Positions 36,777 to 45,247 of a DNA stretch of 64,000 bases are shown here, piece after piece. The notes beneath the pieces were generated by a model. That model was not told the DNA's origin and did no database searches. It worked only from the letters and a program-made list of their open reading frames with translations. Within the stretch, counting starts at the first letter, position 1. The number at the start of each line of letters is the position of its first letter. This stretch comes from Cyanobium sp. Morenito 9A2 (GTDB lineage: Bacteria > Cyanobacteriota > Cyanobacteriia > PCC-6307 > Cyanobiaceae): contig NZ_JAGQBJ010000002.1 in NCBI RefSeq assembly GCF_024345575.1, forward strand, positions 124,001-188,000, written 5' to 3'. The position numbers and the translations under genes are program-made.

Positions 36777-37241
36777 TCAGAAGAAGGCAAAGCTGAGGGC
36801 CACCAGGGCCGAGAGGAAGAGGCAACCCAATCCCAGCATCGCGAAGGTGATGAAGCCATCGAGGTTGTTTTCGAAGCAGCTGCCGAGGCTGATCAGCAGC
36901 AAGACGGAGCCACCGATGGCGAGCCCTGCCACCAGGTAGCCCCGTTGCCGCTCGAATCGCCTGGGGCGCGCCACCTGGCCGAAGGGCGTGAGGGAACGCC
37001 GCTGCCGAGCCGTGGGTGTCACACCGCTGCCGAGCCCTTCCTGGCGACTCCATTCCGCCTGCAGGTCATCGAGCAGGTAGCGGCCGATCACCGCACCATC
37101 GCGGTCGATGAGGATGTAGGTGAGATCCGTGGCGCGACAGAGGGCCTCGTCGGCCGCCTCGGCCGAGGGAATCCTGCCTTGCCTCAAGGCCAGGGAAACG
37201 GCAGCCGCAAAACAATCCTGGCGCCAGCTCGCTTCCGTCAT
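36777..37241 (-). CDS. Two-helix membrane protein following the radical SAM gene
   Basis: 154 residues. The N-terminal half is soluble (SWRQDCFAAAVSLALRQGRI, DLTYILIDRDGAVIGRYLLDDL), the C-terminal quarter has two transmembrane helices (LVAGLAIGGSVLLLISL and FITFAMLGLGCLFLSALVAL). The ATG overlaps the radical SAM stop (ATGA), so it is co-translated with that enzyme. No family is recognised. Confidence 0.75.
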   Translation of the reverse strand: MTEASWRQDCFAAAVSLALRQGRIPSAEAADEALCRATDLTYILIDRDGAVIGRYLLDDLQAEWSRQEGLGSGVTPTARQRRSLTPFGQVARPRRFERQRGYLVAGLAIGGSVLLLISLGSCFENNLDGFITFAMLGLGCLFLSALVALSFAFF

Positions 37242-38716
37242 GGCGTGGCGGTTGGGTCTGCCAAAACCAGGTCGGGTTCGCTCCAGGTTGTCGTTGTGGC
37301 GGCTTGGTTCAAAGCTGCAATCACTCCCTCCCCCGCACTGCCTTCACGATAAAAGAGGTTGTAGGTGTCGAAGGGAATCAGGCGGCCATCGGGGTGGACG
37401 ATGTGGATGCAGGAGCGCTTCACCGAGCGCACATCGAAGTTGTAGGCATCCATGAACTGCACGATCATCACCCGGAACACGTTGGTGTAGGTGAGGCCCT
37501 CGGGCACCTGCATCAGCGGCAGGCAGCAGAGCAGTTGCTTCAGGGACGTGGCCGCCGAGGCCGGCGAATGGCTGGTGGAGTAGAGATCGAGGATCCTCTG
37601 CTTCAGCTCCGGTTGCTGTTCGTAGATGATCGCGTTGGGCACCATCTCCACATACGACGAGGCATCGAAGAGGCCCGTCAGCGGCACCACCTGGTCGCCG
37701 AGTTTGAGCGCATAGGCCATCGCCAGGGCGTCGGGGTGGCAGGGCACGGGCAGCAGATCCTGGGGCTTGAAGTGGGGGCTCTGCTCGAGAATCGCCCGGC
37801 GCACTTCGCTGAGGGTGTAGCGGTCGCGTTCCGGCTCAAAGCCCTCCAGTCGCCCGGCCGCCTGGATCGGCTGGAAGGTCACCCCGCGCACGCAGGGTTG
37901 GGCCAGGGCGTAGTCGATGATGCGACCGATCTCGTGGTCGTTGAGGCCTTTTTTGAGGGTCACCACCAAGGTGGTGGAAAGGCCCAGGGCATTGAGCCGC
38001 TCGATCGCCTGCTGGCGCACGCTGCGCAGGTCCGCGCCACGCAGCTCCCGCAGGGCAGCCTCCTCGAAACTGTCGAACTGCAGGTAGATCTCCAGGCCCG
38101 GGGCGTAGCCCGCCAGGGTCTCGGCAAAGGTGGGATCGTGGGCGATCCGGATCCCATTGGTGTTCACCATCAGGTGCTTGATCGGCCGCGCCTTGGCCAG
38201 ATCCAGCACGTTGAAAAATTCCGGGTGGATCGTTGGTTCACCGCCGCTGAGTTGAACCACCTGGGGTTCCCCTTCGTTGGCCACGACCGCATCGAGCATG
38301 CGCTCGATCGTGGCCAGGTCGCGGTGGCGACGAATCTGCTGGTGGCTGTCGGTTTGATCGCTACCGGAATCGGCGTAGCAGATGGGGCAATTGAGGTTGC
38401 AGCGGTCGGTCAGCTCGATCAGGGTCAGGCAGCTGTGCTGTTCGTGATCAGGGCAGAGGCCGCAGTCGTAGGGGCAGCCGTGGCGGATCGGTGTGTTGAA
38501 GCGCAGGGGCATGTCGCCCGGTTTGATGAACGCCTGGGTCTGGCGGTAGTAGTCGATGTCATCGGCGATCAGCACCTGCTCGCGGCCGTGCACGGGACAG
38601 TGCTTGAGCAGATGCACGCCCCCGTCTTGAAAGATGATCTTGGCTTCCACTTTTCCCAGGCAGCGGGAGCAGAGGCTGTTGGTCAGGCCATGGAACAGGT
38701 AGGGGCGGGTCGGCAT
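37238..38716 (-). CDS. Radical SAM protein resembling the tetraether-lipid-synthase (Tes, MJ0619) group
   Basis: 492 residues. The N-terminal 100 residues are Cys-rich: CSRC at 16-19, HCPVHG at 40-44, CPYDCGLCPDH at 81-91, C96. The radical SAM CxxxCxxC (CNLNCPIC) is at 106-113. This pattern, with the 'C..C...HCP.HG' preface, is the hallmark of the MJ0619/Tes family, whose archaeal member joins lipid tails by C-C coupling. Other members modify different substrates, so the reaction is unknown. An SPASM-like Cys-rich end is absent, though LLCCLPLMQVP sits near residue 402. It lies 31 bases after an Lgt paralogue. Confidence 0.82.
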   Translation of the reverse strand: MPTRPYLFHGLTNSLCSRCLGKVEAKIIFQDGGVHLLKHCPVHGREQVLIADDIDYYRQTQAFIKPGDMPLRFNTPIRHGCPYDCGLCPDHEQHSCLTLIELTDRCNLNCPICYADSGSDQTDSHQQIRRHRDLATIERMLDAVVANEGEPQVVQLSGGEPTIHPEFFNVLDLAKARPIKHLMVNTNGIRIAHDPTFAETLAGYAPGLEIYLQFDSFEEAALRELRGADLRSVRQQAIERLNALGLSTTLVVTLKKGLNDHEIGRIIDYALAQPCVRGVTFQPIQAAGRLEGFEPERDRYTLSEVRRAILEQSPHFKPQDLLPVPCHPDALAMAYALKLGDQVVPLTGLFDASSYVEMVPNAIIYEQQPELKQRILDLYSTSHSPASAATSLKQLLCCLPLMQVPEGLTYTNVFRVMIVQFMDAYNFDVRSVKRSCIHIVHPDGRLIPFDTYNLFYREGSAGEGVIAALNQAATTTTWSEPDLVLADPTATP

Positions 38717-38747
38717 GGGCCCAGGGAGAACAACACCAGCGATGACC

Positions 38748-39491
38748 TCAGCTTGACGGGCCTGAGAGGCGTTTCAATCTGGGGCGGCAATAGAACACCA
38801 GAGCCAGCAGGCAGGCGATCTGGATGGCGCTCAGCCCCAGCAGGGGATGGAACGCAGGCTTCAAAAAGTCAACCAGGAAGCGAAAGCTGAGGTATGTCGC
38901 CAGGAAGATCTGAAACAGCAACCCGTTGCGCTGGGGCCGGCGGCTCAGCACCTGGATGGCCAACGCCAGCAGGCCGAGGAACAACACCTCATAGAGCTGG
39001 GTGGGATGGCGCGGAATGCCGTCGCCGAAATCCACGCCCCAGGGCAGGCCGGTGGCGATGCCGTAGGTGCGATCGCTCAGCCCCGTGAGGAAGCAACCGA
39101 GGCGCCCGATCGCCATGCCGGCGATCAGTGGCAGCACGAACACATCCCCCGTGGCCTGCCTAATCCCAAGCAGCTTCTTGGTCAGCTCCACCCCCAGCAC
39201 GCCCCCCAGCAGCGCCCCCACCACGGTTTTCCCCTCCAGTGCCTCGACCAGATCCTGAACGCCGCCGGCGGCGATCAGATCGACATGCTGGATCAGCGCC
39301 AGGCCCTTGGCCCCCAGCAGCGCCCCCACCAGGCCGCCGGCCATCACCGAGAGCCGCTGGGAGCGATCGAGCACGTCGACCCGGCGACTGCGCAGGATCA
39401 ACTGGAACGCCACGCTGTAGCCCAGGGCTTCGAACAGCAGGTGGGGGTGGATCCTCCAGGGCCCCAGGCCGATGTAAACGGGGAAGTCCAC
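38748..39491 (-). CDS. Prolipoprotein diacylglyceryl transferase (Lgt) paralogue
   Basis: 247 residues, GTG start, about seven hydrophobic helices. It resembles Lgt: an N-terminal IHPHLLFEALGY, the GRLGCFLTGL segment matching the Lgt signature's GR.G.F.NGE (the Asn-Gly-Glu end is not kept), and RHPTQLYEVLFL matching the R.PSQLYEA motif. The loss of some signature residues suggests a paralogue with a different acceptor, not the housekeeping enzyme. Such paralogues are known beside radical SAM genes of this kind in other bacteria, as far as I recall. It starts 33 bases after the cupin fusion gene. Confidence 0.78.
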   Translation of the reverse strand: MDFPVYIGLGPWRIHPHLLFEALGYSVAFQLILRSRRVDVLDRSQRLSVMAGGLVGALLGAKGLALIQHVDLIAAGGVQDLVEALEGKTVVGALLGGVLGVELTKKLLGIRQATGDVFVLPLIAGMAIGRLGCFLTGLSDRTYGIATGLPWGVDFGDGIPRHPTQLYEVLFLGLLALAIQVLSRRPQRNGLLFQIFLATYLSFRFLVDFLKPAFHPLLGLSAIQIACLLALVFYCRPRLKRLSGPSS

Positions 39492-39524
39492 GGCTCTCAG
39501 GTTGGCTGGCCCGCGGGCTGAGGC

Positions 39525-40421
39525 TCAGCTGCTGCCATAGGGGCGGCCGTCCTTGTGGCTGAACCGCCAGGCCCCCTCCACCAGCTCCGCGCTCAGATCG
39601 TCGTCGGGGTAGCTGGCGCCGTCGCCGGGGCTGCGATCGCCGATCTCCAGCAGCACCACATCCATCGCCGTGCGGTTGACCAGATGGTGGGCGTTGCCAT
39701 TGCCGGCGGCAAAGCCCGCCGCCAGCCCTGGTGCCAGTTCCCGCTCGCCGTCGTTGGTGATCAAGGTGGGATGGCCCTCCAGCACGTAGACCAATTCGTC
39801 CTGTTGGCTGTGGGCATGGCGCAGGGCGGTGCGGGCCCCCGGCGCCAGTCGGGTCTGGTTGACGCCGAAATTCCGCAGCCCAAAGCTCTCCCCCAGCACC
39901 CGTTTCTCCCGGCCCTTCATCAGGGCAGCGAATGGGGCGGGGTAGTGGCTGCCCCGGGGGCGTGGCGGCGCCGCGGCGGCCCAGAGGGCCTTGGGCCCCA
40001 GGTCGGGCTCCAGCCAGCTACGGCGCGCCTCGATCGATTTCAGGCGCCCGGGGCTGTAGGCGGCCAGGGGCCAGTCGCGCTCCGCCAGGGGGGAAGCCAG
40101 CAAGGCGGCCAGGGAATCGGCCAGGGGCCAGCCGGGGTGGCGGGCGATGTGGCCACCCACCCCGCGCAGGAAGTGGACCGTGAGCGTTTCGTGGTAGCCG
40201 GAGTGATCGCTGTTGGCGGTGCCCGTGGCTTCGTTGTAGGCGCGGATGCGGGTGCGCAGATGGGTGAGGGCGGCACTGAAGGGGCGCTGCTCCAGGGTCT
40301 TGAGGGCCACCACCAGGTGGGCTTCGTGGGTCCAGCGAGCCTTGGGCAGGGTGCCGACTTCGAAGGCGCCCACCAGCGCTTCGATATCCGCCGCCGTGGT
40401 GGGCCGCTCCAGGGCGCTCAT
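39525..40421 (-). CDS. Two-domain protein: uncharacterised helical domain plus cupin
   Basis: 298 residues. Residues 1-150 match an uncharacterised bacterial domain (TLPKARWTHEAHLVVAL, NSDHSGYHETLTVHFL) with conserved His residues. Residues about 175-298 are a cupin (LAPGARTALRHAHSQQDELVYVLEG, then FAAGNGNAHHLVN) ending in SAELVEGAWRFSHKDG, as seen in stand-alone cupins of alpha-proteobacteria. The fusion could be a dioxygenase-type metal enzyme or a sensor. Its ATG overlaps the methyltransferase stop. Confidence 0.78.
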   Translation of the reverse strand: MSALERPTTAADIEALVGAFEVGTLPKARWTHEAHLVVALKTLEQRPFSAALTHLRTRIRAYNEATGTANSDHSGYHETLTVHFLRGVGGHIARHPGWPLADSLAALLASPLAERDWPLAAYSPGRLKSIEARRSWLEPDLGPKALWAAAAPPRPRGSHYPAPFAALMKGREKRVLGESFGLRNFGVNQTRLAPGARTALRHAHSQQDELVYVLEGHPTLITNDGERELAPGLAAGFAAGNGNAHHLVNRTAMDVVLLEIGDRSPGDGASYPDDDLSAELVEGAWRFSHKDGRPYGSS

Positions 40422-41185
40422 GGGGTGGGGGTCTCCCGGCGGATGGCGCGAAAGCGCAGGCGCACGTAGTCGGCCCGCCAGAGGCCATCGGCCCCCAACA
40501 ACTGAGGCCGCAGGGCTTCGACCACTTCTGCCACGAACGTCGGCCGCTCCTTGGGCGGCAGCGGTGCCAGGAAGCCGTGGGCAAAGGTGGTGATCCAGTC
40601 GCCGACATCGCCGGGCAGGGGCGTGGGACGGGGAATCAGTGCGATTGATTCCACGTTGAAGCCGCCTGCCACCAGCAGGGAGGCGTAGTGCTCCGGGGTG
40701 GGGAAGAAGGTGTCGTGGGGGGCCGCCAGCCCCCGGACGTCCAGGGCCCGCTCCAGGGTGCCGTGGATCGCGGCCACGTTGCCCTGTCCCCCCAGCTCGG
40801 CCACGAACCGCCCCCCCGGCACCAGGGCCCGGTGCACCCCGGCGATCACCCGCTCGCTCTGCAGCATCCAGTGCAGGGCGGCGTTGGAGAACACCGCCTC
40901 GAAGGCGGCCTCAAACGCCAGCGCCTGGCCATCGAGCACCTGGGCCTCCAGCCCCCGGGCGCGGGCGCCTGCCACCATCGCGGCGCAGGCATCGACGCCG
41001 ATCACCCGGGCCCCCAGGGCCACCAGCTGCTCGGTGAGCGCCCCATCGCCACAGCCCAGATCCAGCACGCGCTCGCCGGGCCTGGGATCGAGCAGGGTCA
41101 GCACCGGGGCCCCCAGATCGGAGACGAAGCGGCCCCTGGCCGCGTAGCTCTCGGGGTGCCATTGCTGCTCGGAAGGATCGCTCAT
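40418..41185 (-). CDS. Class I SAM-dependent methyltransferase (trans-aconitate methyltransferase-like)
   Basis: 255 residues from the ATG at 41185. The Rossmann fold shows motif I VLDLGCGDGALTEQL (about 41-55), motif II VIGVDACAAMV, and motif IV FEAVFSNAALHWM, a Trp-containing loop shared with Tam and other small-acid methyltransferases. Substrate is unknown. The gene starts five bases after the small exported protein's stop. Confidence 0.85.
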   Translation of the reverse strand: MSDPSEQQWHPESYAARGRFVSDLGAPVLTLLDPRPGERVLDLGCGDGALTEQLVALGARVIGVDACAAMVAGARARGLEAQVLDGQALAFEAAFEAVFSNAALHWMLQSERVIAGVHRALVPGGRFVAELGGQGNVAAIHGTLERALDVRGLAAPHDTFFPTPEHYASLLVAGGFNVESIALIPRPTPLPGDVGDWITTFAHGFLAPLPPKERPTFVAEVVEALRPQLLGADGLWRADYVRLRFRAIRRETPTP

Positions 41186-41190
41186 GGCGA

Positions 41191-41547
41191 TCAGCTCGCG
41201 GGGCTGACCCCAAGGCTCACCCGCACGGGCACGGCGGGGCCCTTGGGCTGGAAACTGCGCTGGGGCTCGACGCTCTCCAGGGTCAGGGCCTGGCCCTGGA
41301 GCACCAGCCTGCTTGTCATTGCTGAGGTTTGAAGCGGAGGCTGGCTGAGCACCACCTGCCGGATCGCCTGGCCCGGTGCCTCGCGCACGCCCAGCGTTGC
41401 CGCCACGTAGCCCGCCCAGACGCACTGCACACCCTTGGGGCAGCGGTGATCCTCCACAGACTCCAGCCTGACGGTGGCGGTCGTGCCGGGCACGACCACG
41501 GTTTGGCCCAGGCCCAGCAGCAGCAGGATCAGGGCCGTCGAACTCAT
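41191..41547 (-). CDS. Small exported protein with a Cys-Trp-Ala-Gly motif
   Basis: 118 residues from the ATG at 41547, overlapping the trhO stop (ATGA). A short signal peptide precedes a beta-rich domain with VRLESVEDHRCPKGVQCVWAG: the spaced Cys pair before Trp-Ala-Gly recurs in many small bacterial exported proteins of unknown function. The C-terminus is a Pro/Val-rich strand (PAVPVRVSLGV). Confidence 0.72.
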   Translation of the reverse strand: MSSTALILLLLGLGQTVVVPGTTATVRLESVEDHRCPKGVQCVWAGYVAATLGVREAPGQAIRQVVLSQPPLQTSAMTSRLVLQGQALTLESVEPQRSFQPKGPAVPVRVSLGVSPAS

Positions 41548-42488
41548 GGTTCCACCGGGGCGCTGCGCTGCCGCTGCCTCTGAAGAAGCATCTGCCGCTG
41601 GCGCTCGGCAAACCGCTGGCGATCGCTGTCGCTGAAGCGGCTGAGGCAATGGCGGCAGCTCACCCCCACCACGTAGCTCTCCAGGGCGCGATCCTCCGGG
41701 CCCAGGGGCAGCCCGCAGGCATGGCATTGGCTGTGGGTGCCGGGCTGGAGACGGTGGTTGAGGGCCACGCGCCGATCGAACACGTAGCACTCGCCGTGCC
41801 AGCGGCTGCGGGCTTCGGGGGTGTCCTGCAGGTACCGCAGGATGCCGCCCTGCAGCTGGTGCACCCCCTCAAAACCCTGCTGGCGCAGGTAGGTGGTGGC
41901 CTTCTCGCAGCGGATGCCGCCGGTGCAGAACAGCGCCAGGCGCTCGGGCTGGCGCTCGGCCACCAGGGGGCGTAGCTCCTGCTCCACCCAGGCGGGAAAG
42001 TCGCGGAAGCTTTCGGTGCCGGGATCGATCGCCCCGTCGAAACTGCCGATCGCCACCTCATAGGCGTTGCGGGTGTCGATCACCAAGGTGGTGGGATCGT
42101 CGATCAGTGCATTCCAGGCTTCCGACGGCACGTTGGTGCCCGCGTCCTGGGTCGGGTCGAGCCCCTCGATGCCGAGGGTCACGATCTCGCGCTTCAGGCG
42201 CACCTTGAGCCGCTGGAAGCTGGCCACGGCGCTCCAGCTGGTCTTCAGCTCCAGCTCCGCCAGCCCGGTGCCCGCTTGGAGTGCGCTCAGCAGGGCCTCC
42301 ACCGCCTCCGGCTCACCGCTGATCGTGCCGTTCACCCCCTCTGGGGCCAGCAGCACCGTGCCGAGCACGCCTGTGGCGCGGCCCAGCTGCTGCAGCTGCT
42401 CGCGCAGGGCCGGCAGAACTCCAGCGTTCAGGGCGCCGAAGCGGTAGAAGGCCGCCACCTGCTGGGCCGCTGGCGCTGCGCTCAACAC
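41544..42488 (-). CDS. trhO: tRNA uridine(34) hydroxylase TrhO (rhodanese-domain)
   Basis: 314 residues, the YceA/TrhO family that hydroxylates U34 of some tRNAs as a step towards 5-methoxyuridine derivatives. An N-terminal ferredoxin-like domain (APEGVNGTISG) precedes the rhodanese domain (VIDTRNAYEVAIGSFDGAI) with the Cys loop FCTGGIRCEK (Cys 188 and 194). A C-terminal Cys-rich tail (QCHACGLPLGPEDR, CRHCLSRF) is standard in this family. It starts ten bases after the bioB stop. Confidence 0.93.
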   Translation of the reverse strand: MLSAAPAAQQVAAFYRFGALNAGVLPALREQLQQLGRATGVLGTVLLAPEGVNGTISGEPEAVEALLSALQAGTGLAELELKTSWSAVASFQRLKVRLKREIVTLGIEGLDPTQDAGTNVPSEAWNALIDDPTTLVIDTRNAYEVAIGSFDGAIDPGTESFRDFPAWVEQELRPLVAERQPERLALFCTGGIRCEKATTYLRQQGFEGVHQLQGGILRYLQDTPEARSRWHGECYVFDRRVALNHRLQPGTHSQCHACGLPLGPEDRALESYVVGVSCRHCLSRFSDSDRQRFAERQRQMLLQRQRQRSAPVEP

Positions 42489-42498
42489 GGGAGCGGCC

Positions 42499-43485
42499 TC
42501 AGCCAGGGGCCACCTCCAGGGTCTTCACCCCAGCAGCGGCCAGCAGTTCCCGGTCGGCTTCCACGGCGGGGTTGCTGGTAGTGAGCAGGGTGTCGCCGTA
42601 GAAGATCGAATCGGCCCCCGCCAGCAGGCACAGCAGCTGGGCCTCCCGGTTCATCTGCTCGCGCCCGGCGCTGAGCCGCACGCGGCTGAAGGGCATCAGG
42701 ATCCGGGCGGTGGCGACCATGCGCACCAGATCGAGGGGATCAAAGGAGGTCTGATCCTCAAGGGGGGTGCCCTCCACAGCCACCAGGCCGTTGATCGGCA
42801 CGCTCTCGGGGTGGGGATCAAGATTGGAGAGCACCTGCAGCAGGCCGGCGCGGTCCCGCACCGATTCCCCCAGGCCGATGATGCCGCCGCAGCAGAGGTC
42901 GATGCCGGCGGCGCGCACGCGGCCCAGGGTTTCCAGCCGCTCCTGGTAGCTGCGCGTGCTGATGATCTGTCCGTAGTGCTCGGGGCTGGTGTCGAGGTTG
43001 TGGTTGTAGGCGGTGAGACCGGCTTCGGCCAACCGCGCCGCCTGGGTGTCGGTGAGCATGCCGGCGGTGACGCAGGCCTCAAGCCCCAGCTCCCTCACCC
43101 CCCGCACCATCGCCAGCATCGCCTCGAAGGGGGCGCCATCGCGGATGTCGCGCCAGGCCCAGCCCATGCAGAAGCGGTGGGCGCCAGCCTGCCTGGCCGC
43201 CCGGGCCCGTTCCAGCACAGGTTCCACCGCCAATGTGGGCCGTGCGGCCACGTCGGCGCTGTGGTGCATCGACTGGGGGCAGTAGGCGCAGTCTTCTTCG
43301 CAGCCGCCGGTCTTGACACTCAGCAGGGAGGCCAGTTGCACGTGGTAGCCGGGGTTGGCGGCCCGGTGCACCTGCTGGGCTTCGAACAGCAGATCCATCA
43401 AGGGCCGCTCCAGCAAGGTCTGGATCTCTGCGACACTCCAGTCGTGGCGCAGGCTGAGCGGCTTGGCAGGGGCGGTGACGGTCAA
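42499..43485 (-). CDS. bioB: Biotin synthase BioB
   Basis: 328 residues from a TTG at 43485, ten bases after the uppS stop; an upstream in-frame extension of about 80 codons lies inside uppS and looks like non-coding shadow. A radical SAM enzyme that inserts sulfur into dethiobiotin. The CxxxCxxC is at residues 62-69 (CEEDCAYC), followed by [18 protein letters not shown] and [11 protein letters not shown], all standard for BioB, with the C-terminal [12 protein letters not shown]. It sits between uppS and trhO in the same operon. Confidence 0.93.
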   Translation of the reverse strand: MTVTAPAKPLSLRHDWSVAEIQTLLERPLMDLLFEAQQVHRAANPGYHVQLASLLSVKTGGCEEDCAYCPQSMHHSADVAARPTLAVEPVLERARAARQAGAHRFCMGWAWRDIRDGAPFEAMLAMVRGVRELGLEACVTAGMLTDTQAARLAEAGLTAYNHNLDTSPEHYGQIISTRSYQERLETLGRVRAAGIDLCCGGIIGLGESVRDRAGLLQVLSNLDPHPESVPINGLVAVEGTPLEDQTSFDPLDLVRMVATARILMPFSRVRLSAGREQMNREAQLLCLLAGADSIFYGDTLLTTSNPAVEADRELLAAAGVKTLEVAPG

Positions 43486-43495
43486 GGGCGGGGCT

Positions 43496-44302
43496 CTAAC
43501 GGCTGGGGTCGACACCGCCGAAACGGCGTCTGCGGCCCTGGTAGTCCAGCAGGGCGGCCAGCAGGGCGGCTTCGTCGAAATCGGGCCAGAGCACATCGGT
43601 GATGTGGAGCTCGGCGTAGGCGAGTTGCCAGAGCAGGAAGTTGCTGATGCGGAACTCACCGCTGGTGCGAATGAGCAAATCGGGGTCGGACTCACCGGCG
43701 GTGTGCAGCCCGGCGGCAAAGGCCTCTTCATCAATGGCGGCCGGATCGAGTTCGCCCCGGGCCACCTGCTCCGCCAGCCGTCGGGCGGCCTGCACCAGCT
43801 CGCGGCGGCCGCCGTAGTTGGTGCAGACGTTGAAATGAATGCCGTCGTTGGTGGCGGTGCGGGCGGTGGCTTCGGCGATCAACTCCTGCAGACCCGGCGG
43901 CAGCTGGTGCAGGTCGCCCAGAAAACGGATCCGCACCCGTTCGCGGTCGAGGCCGTCGATCTCCCGTGCCAGCACGCGCTCGAACAGGGTCATCAGGAAA
44001 CTCACCTCCTCCCCTGGACGGTTCCAGTTCTCGGTGGAGAAGGCGTAGGCAGTGAGGGCGCCGATGCCCCAGTCGCTGCAGAGCCTCAGGGTGCGCTTGA
44101 GCGACTGCACCCCCTCGCGGTGTCCCAGCACCCGCGGCAGTCCGCGTTGGCGGGCCCAGCGACCGTTCCCATCCATGATCACGGCCACGTGGGCGGGCAA
44201 GCGGATCGGGTCCAGGGCGCTGGGCAAGTCCAGGTCCATCGACTGGTCGGTGGGCGCTCCGGTGGTCGAGAACGGTTCGGTGGTCGCCAGGGAGCGACTC
44301 AT
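43496..44302 (-). CDS. uppS: Isoprenyl transferase UppS (undecaprenyl diphosphate synthase type)
   Basis: 268 residues. A cis-prenyltransferase that makes the undecaprenyl carrier for cell-wall and glycopolymer synthesis. The first 30 residues are an extra, polar extension. Catalytic [10 protein letters not shown] (Asp 44) starts the core, followed by [16 protein letters not shown], and [17 protein letters not shown] near the C-terminus. The start overlaps the cdaA stop by four bases. Picocyanobacterial order cdaA-uppS-bioB is conserved. Confidence 0.94.
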   Translation of the reverse strand: MSRSLATTEPFSTTGAPTDQSMDLDLPSALDPIRLPAHVAVIMDGNGRWARQRGLPRVLGHREGVQSLKRTLRLCSDWGIGALTAYAFSTENWNRPGEEVSFLMTLFERVLAREIDGLDRERVRIRFLGDLHQLPPGLQELIAEATARTATNDGIHFNVCTNYGGRRELVQAARRLAEQVARGELDPAAIDEEAFAAGLHTAGESDPDLLIRTSGEFRISNFLLWQLAYAELHITDVLWPDFDEAALLAALLDYQGRRRRFGGVDPSR

Positions 44303-45222
44303 GCGCGGGGCTCTGGCTTGTCTTTGGCCACGCTACGACCCCCAGGAAGGGCCGCCACTGCGGTCCCGGGGGGGGGCAGTGTCAGGAGCGGTTTGGCTTC
44401 CTGCTTGGCGGGGGCCTTGGTCGCCACCTTCGCGCTCGCCTTGGCGGAGGTGGCTGCGGCCAGGGCAGCGCTGAGCAGCTCCTGCAGGCGGCCGCTGGTG
44501 ATCGGCCGCTCCAGGCGCCCCTGGCTGGCCAGCGAGATGGTGCCCGTTTCCTCCGAAACCACCACGCACAGGCAGCGGTCGAAGCGTTCGGTGAGGCCCA
44601 GGGCGGCAAGGTGCCGAGTGCCGTAGCGGTTCTCGCCCTGGCGGGAGAGGGGCAGGATCACGCCGGCCGATTCGATGCGGTTGCCCTTGAGCAGGACCGC
44701 TCCGTCGTGCAGCGGGGTGTCGGTGGAGAACAGGTTGAGCAGCAGGTCCACCGACAGCTGGGCATCAAGGCTGATGCCTGGGTTGAGGAAATCCTCCGGA
44801 CGCAGGTCGCTGCCGAGGTCAAGCACGATCAGGCCCCCCCGACGGGCCTTCGAGAGCCGCCCGGCGGCCTCCGCCAGCAAGCTCGCCGTGCCGGCACCCA
44901 TGGATTCGGCCCTGTTGCTGCCGAACAGCACCCCCAGCCGGCCGGTGCCCAGCAATTCCATCAGTCGCCGCAGTTCCCCTTGCCAAAGGATCGCCAGGGC
45001 GAGGCTGCAGGCCAGCACCACCGCATCGACCAGTTTGCTGGTGAGAGGCAAGAAGGCGTAACGCTGGACGAACCAGGCCAGGGCCACCAGAAACAGATAA
45101 CCGCGCAGCAGCCAGAGGGTGCGCGCTTCGTTGACGCGTGAAAGGAGCAGCACCCCGAGGGCGGAGGCGAACAAAAGATCGAGCAGCAGCAGGCGCGCGT
45201 CCCAGAGGTGCTGCCAGATCAC
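44299..45222 (-). CDS. cdaA: Diadenylate cyclase CdaA (c-di-AMP synthase)
   Basis: 307 residues. Three N-terminal transmembrane helices (about 10-80) anchor the DAC domain. Catalytic DGA (173-175) and the RHLAA box (203-207, usually RHRAA) with GLTE are present. The last 60 residues are an Ala/Lys/Pro-rich tail, longer than in Firmicutes homologues and probably disordered. c-di-AMP controls K+ and osmotic balance and carbon metabolism in cyanobacteria. The start is 25 bases after the lysA stop. Confidence 0.93.
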   Translation of the reverse strand: MIWQHLWDARLLLLDLLFASALGVLLLSRVNEARTLWLLRGYLFLVALAWFVQRYAFLPLTSKLVDAVVLACSLALAILWQGELRRLMELLGTGRLGVLFGSNRAESMGAGTASLLAEAAGRLSKARRGGLIVLDLGSDLRPEDFLNPGISLDAQLSVDLLLNLFSTDTPLHDGAVLLKGNRIESAGVILPLSRQGENRYGTRHLAALGLTERFDRCLCVVVSEETGTISLASQGRLERPITSGRLQELLSAALAAATSAKASAKVATKAPAKQEAKPLLTLPPPGTAVAALPGGRSVAKDKPEPRA

Positions 45223-45247
45223 GGTGTCGGCCCCCTCCTGCGTGGGC

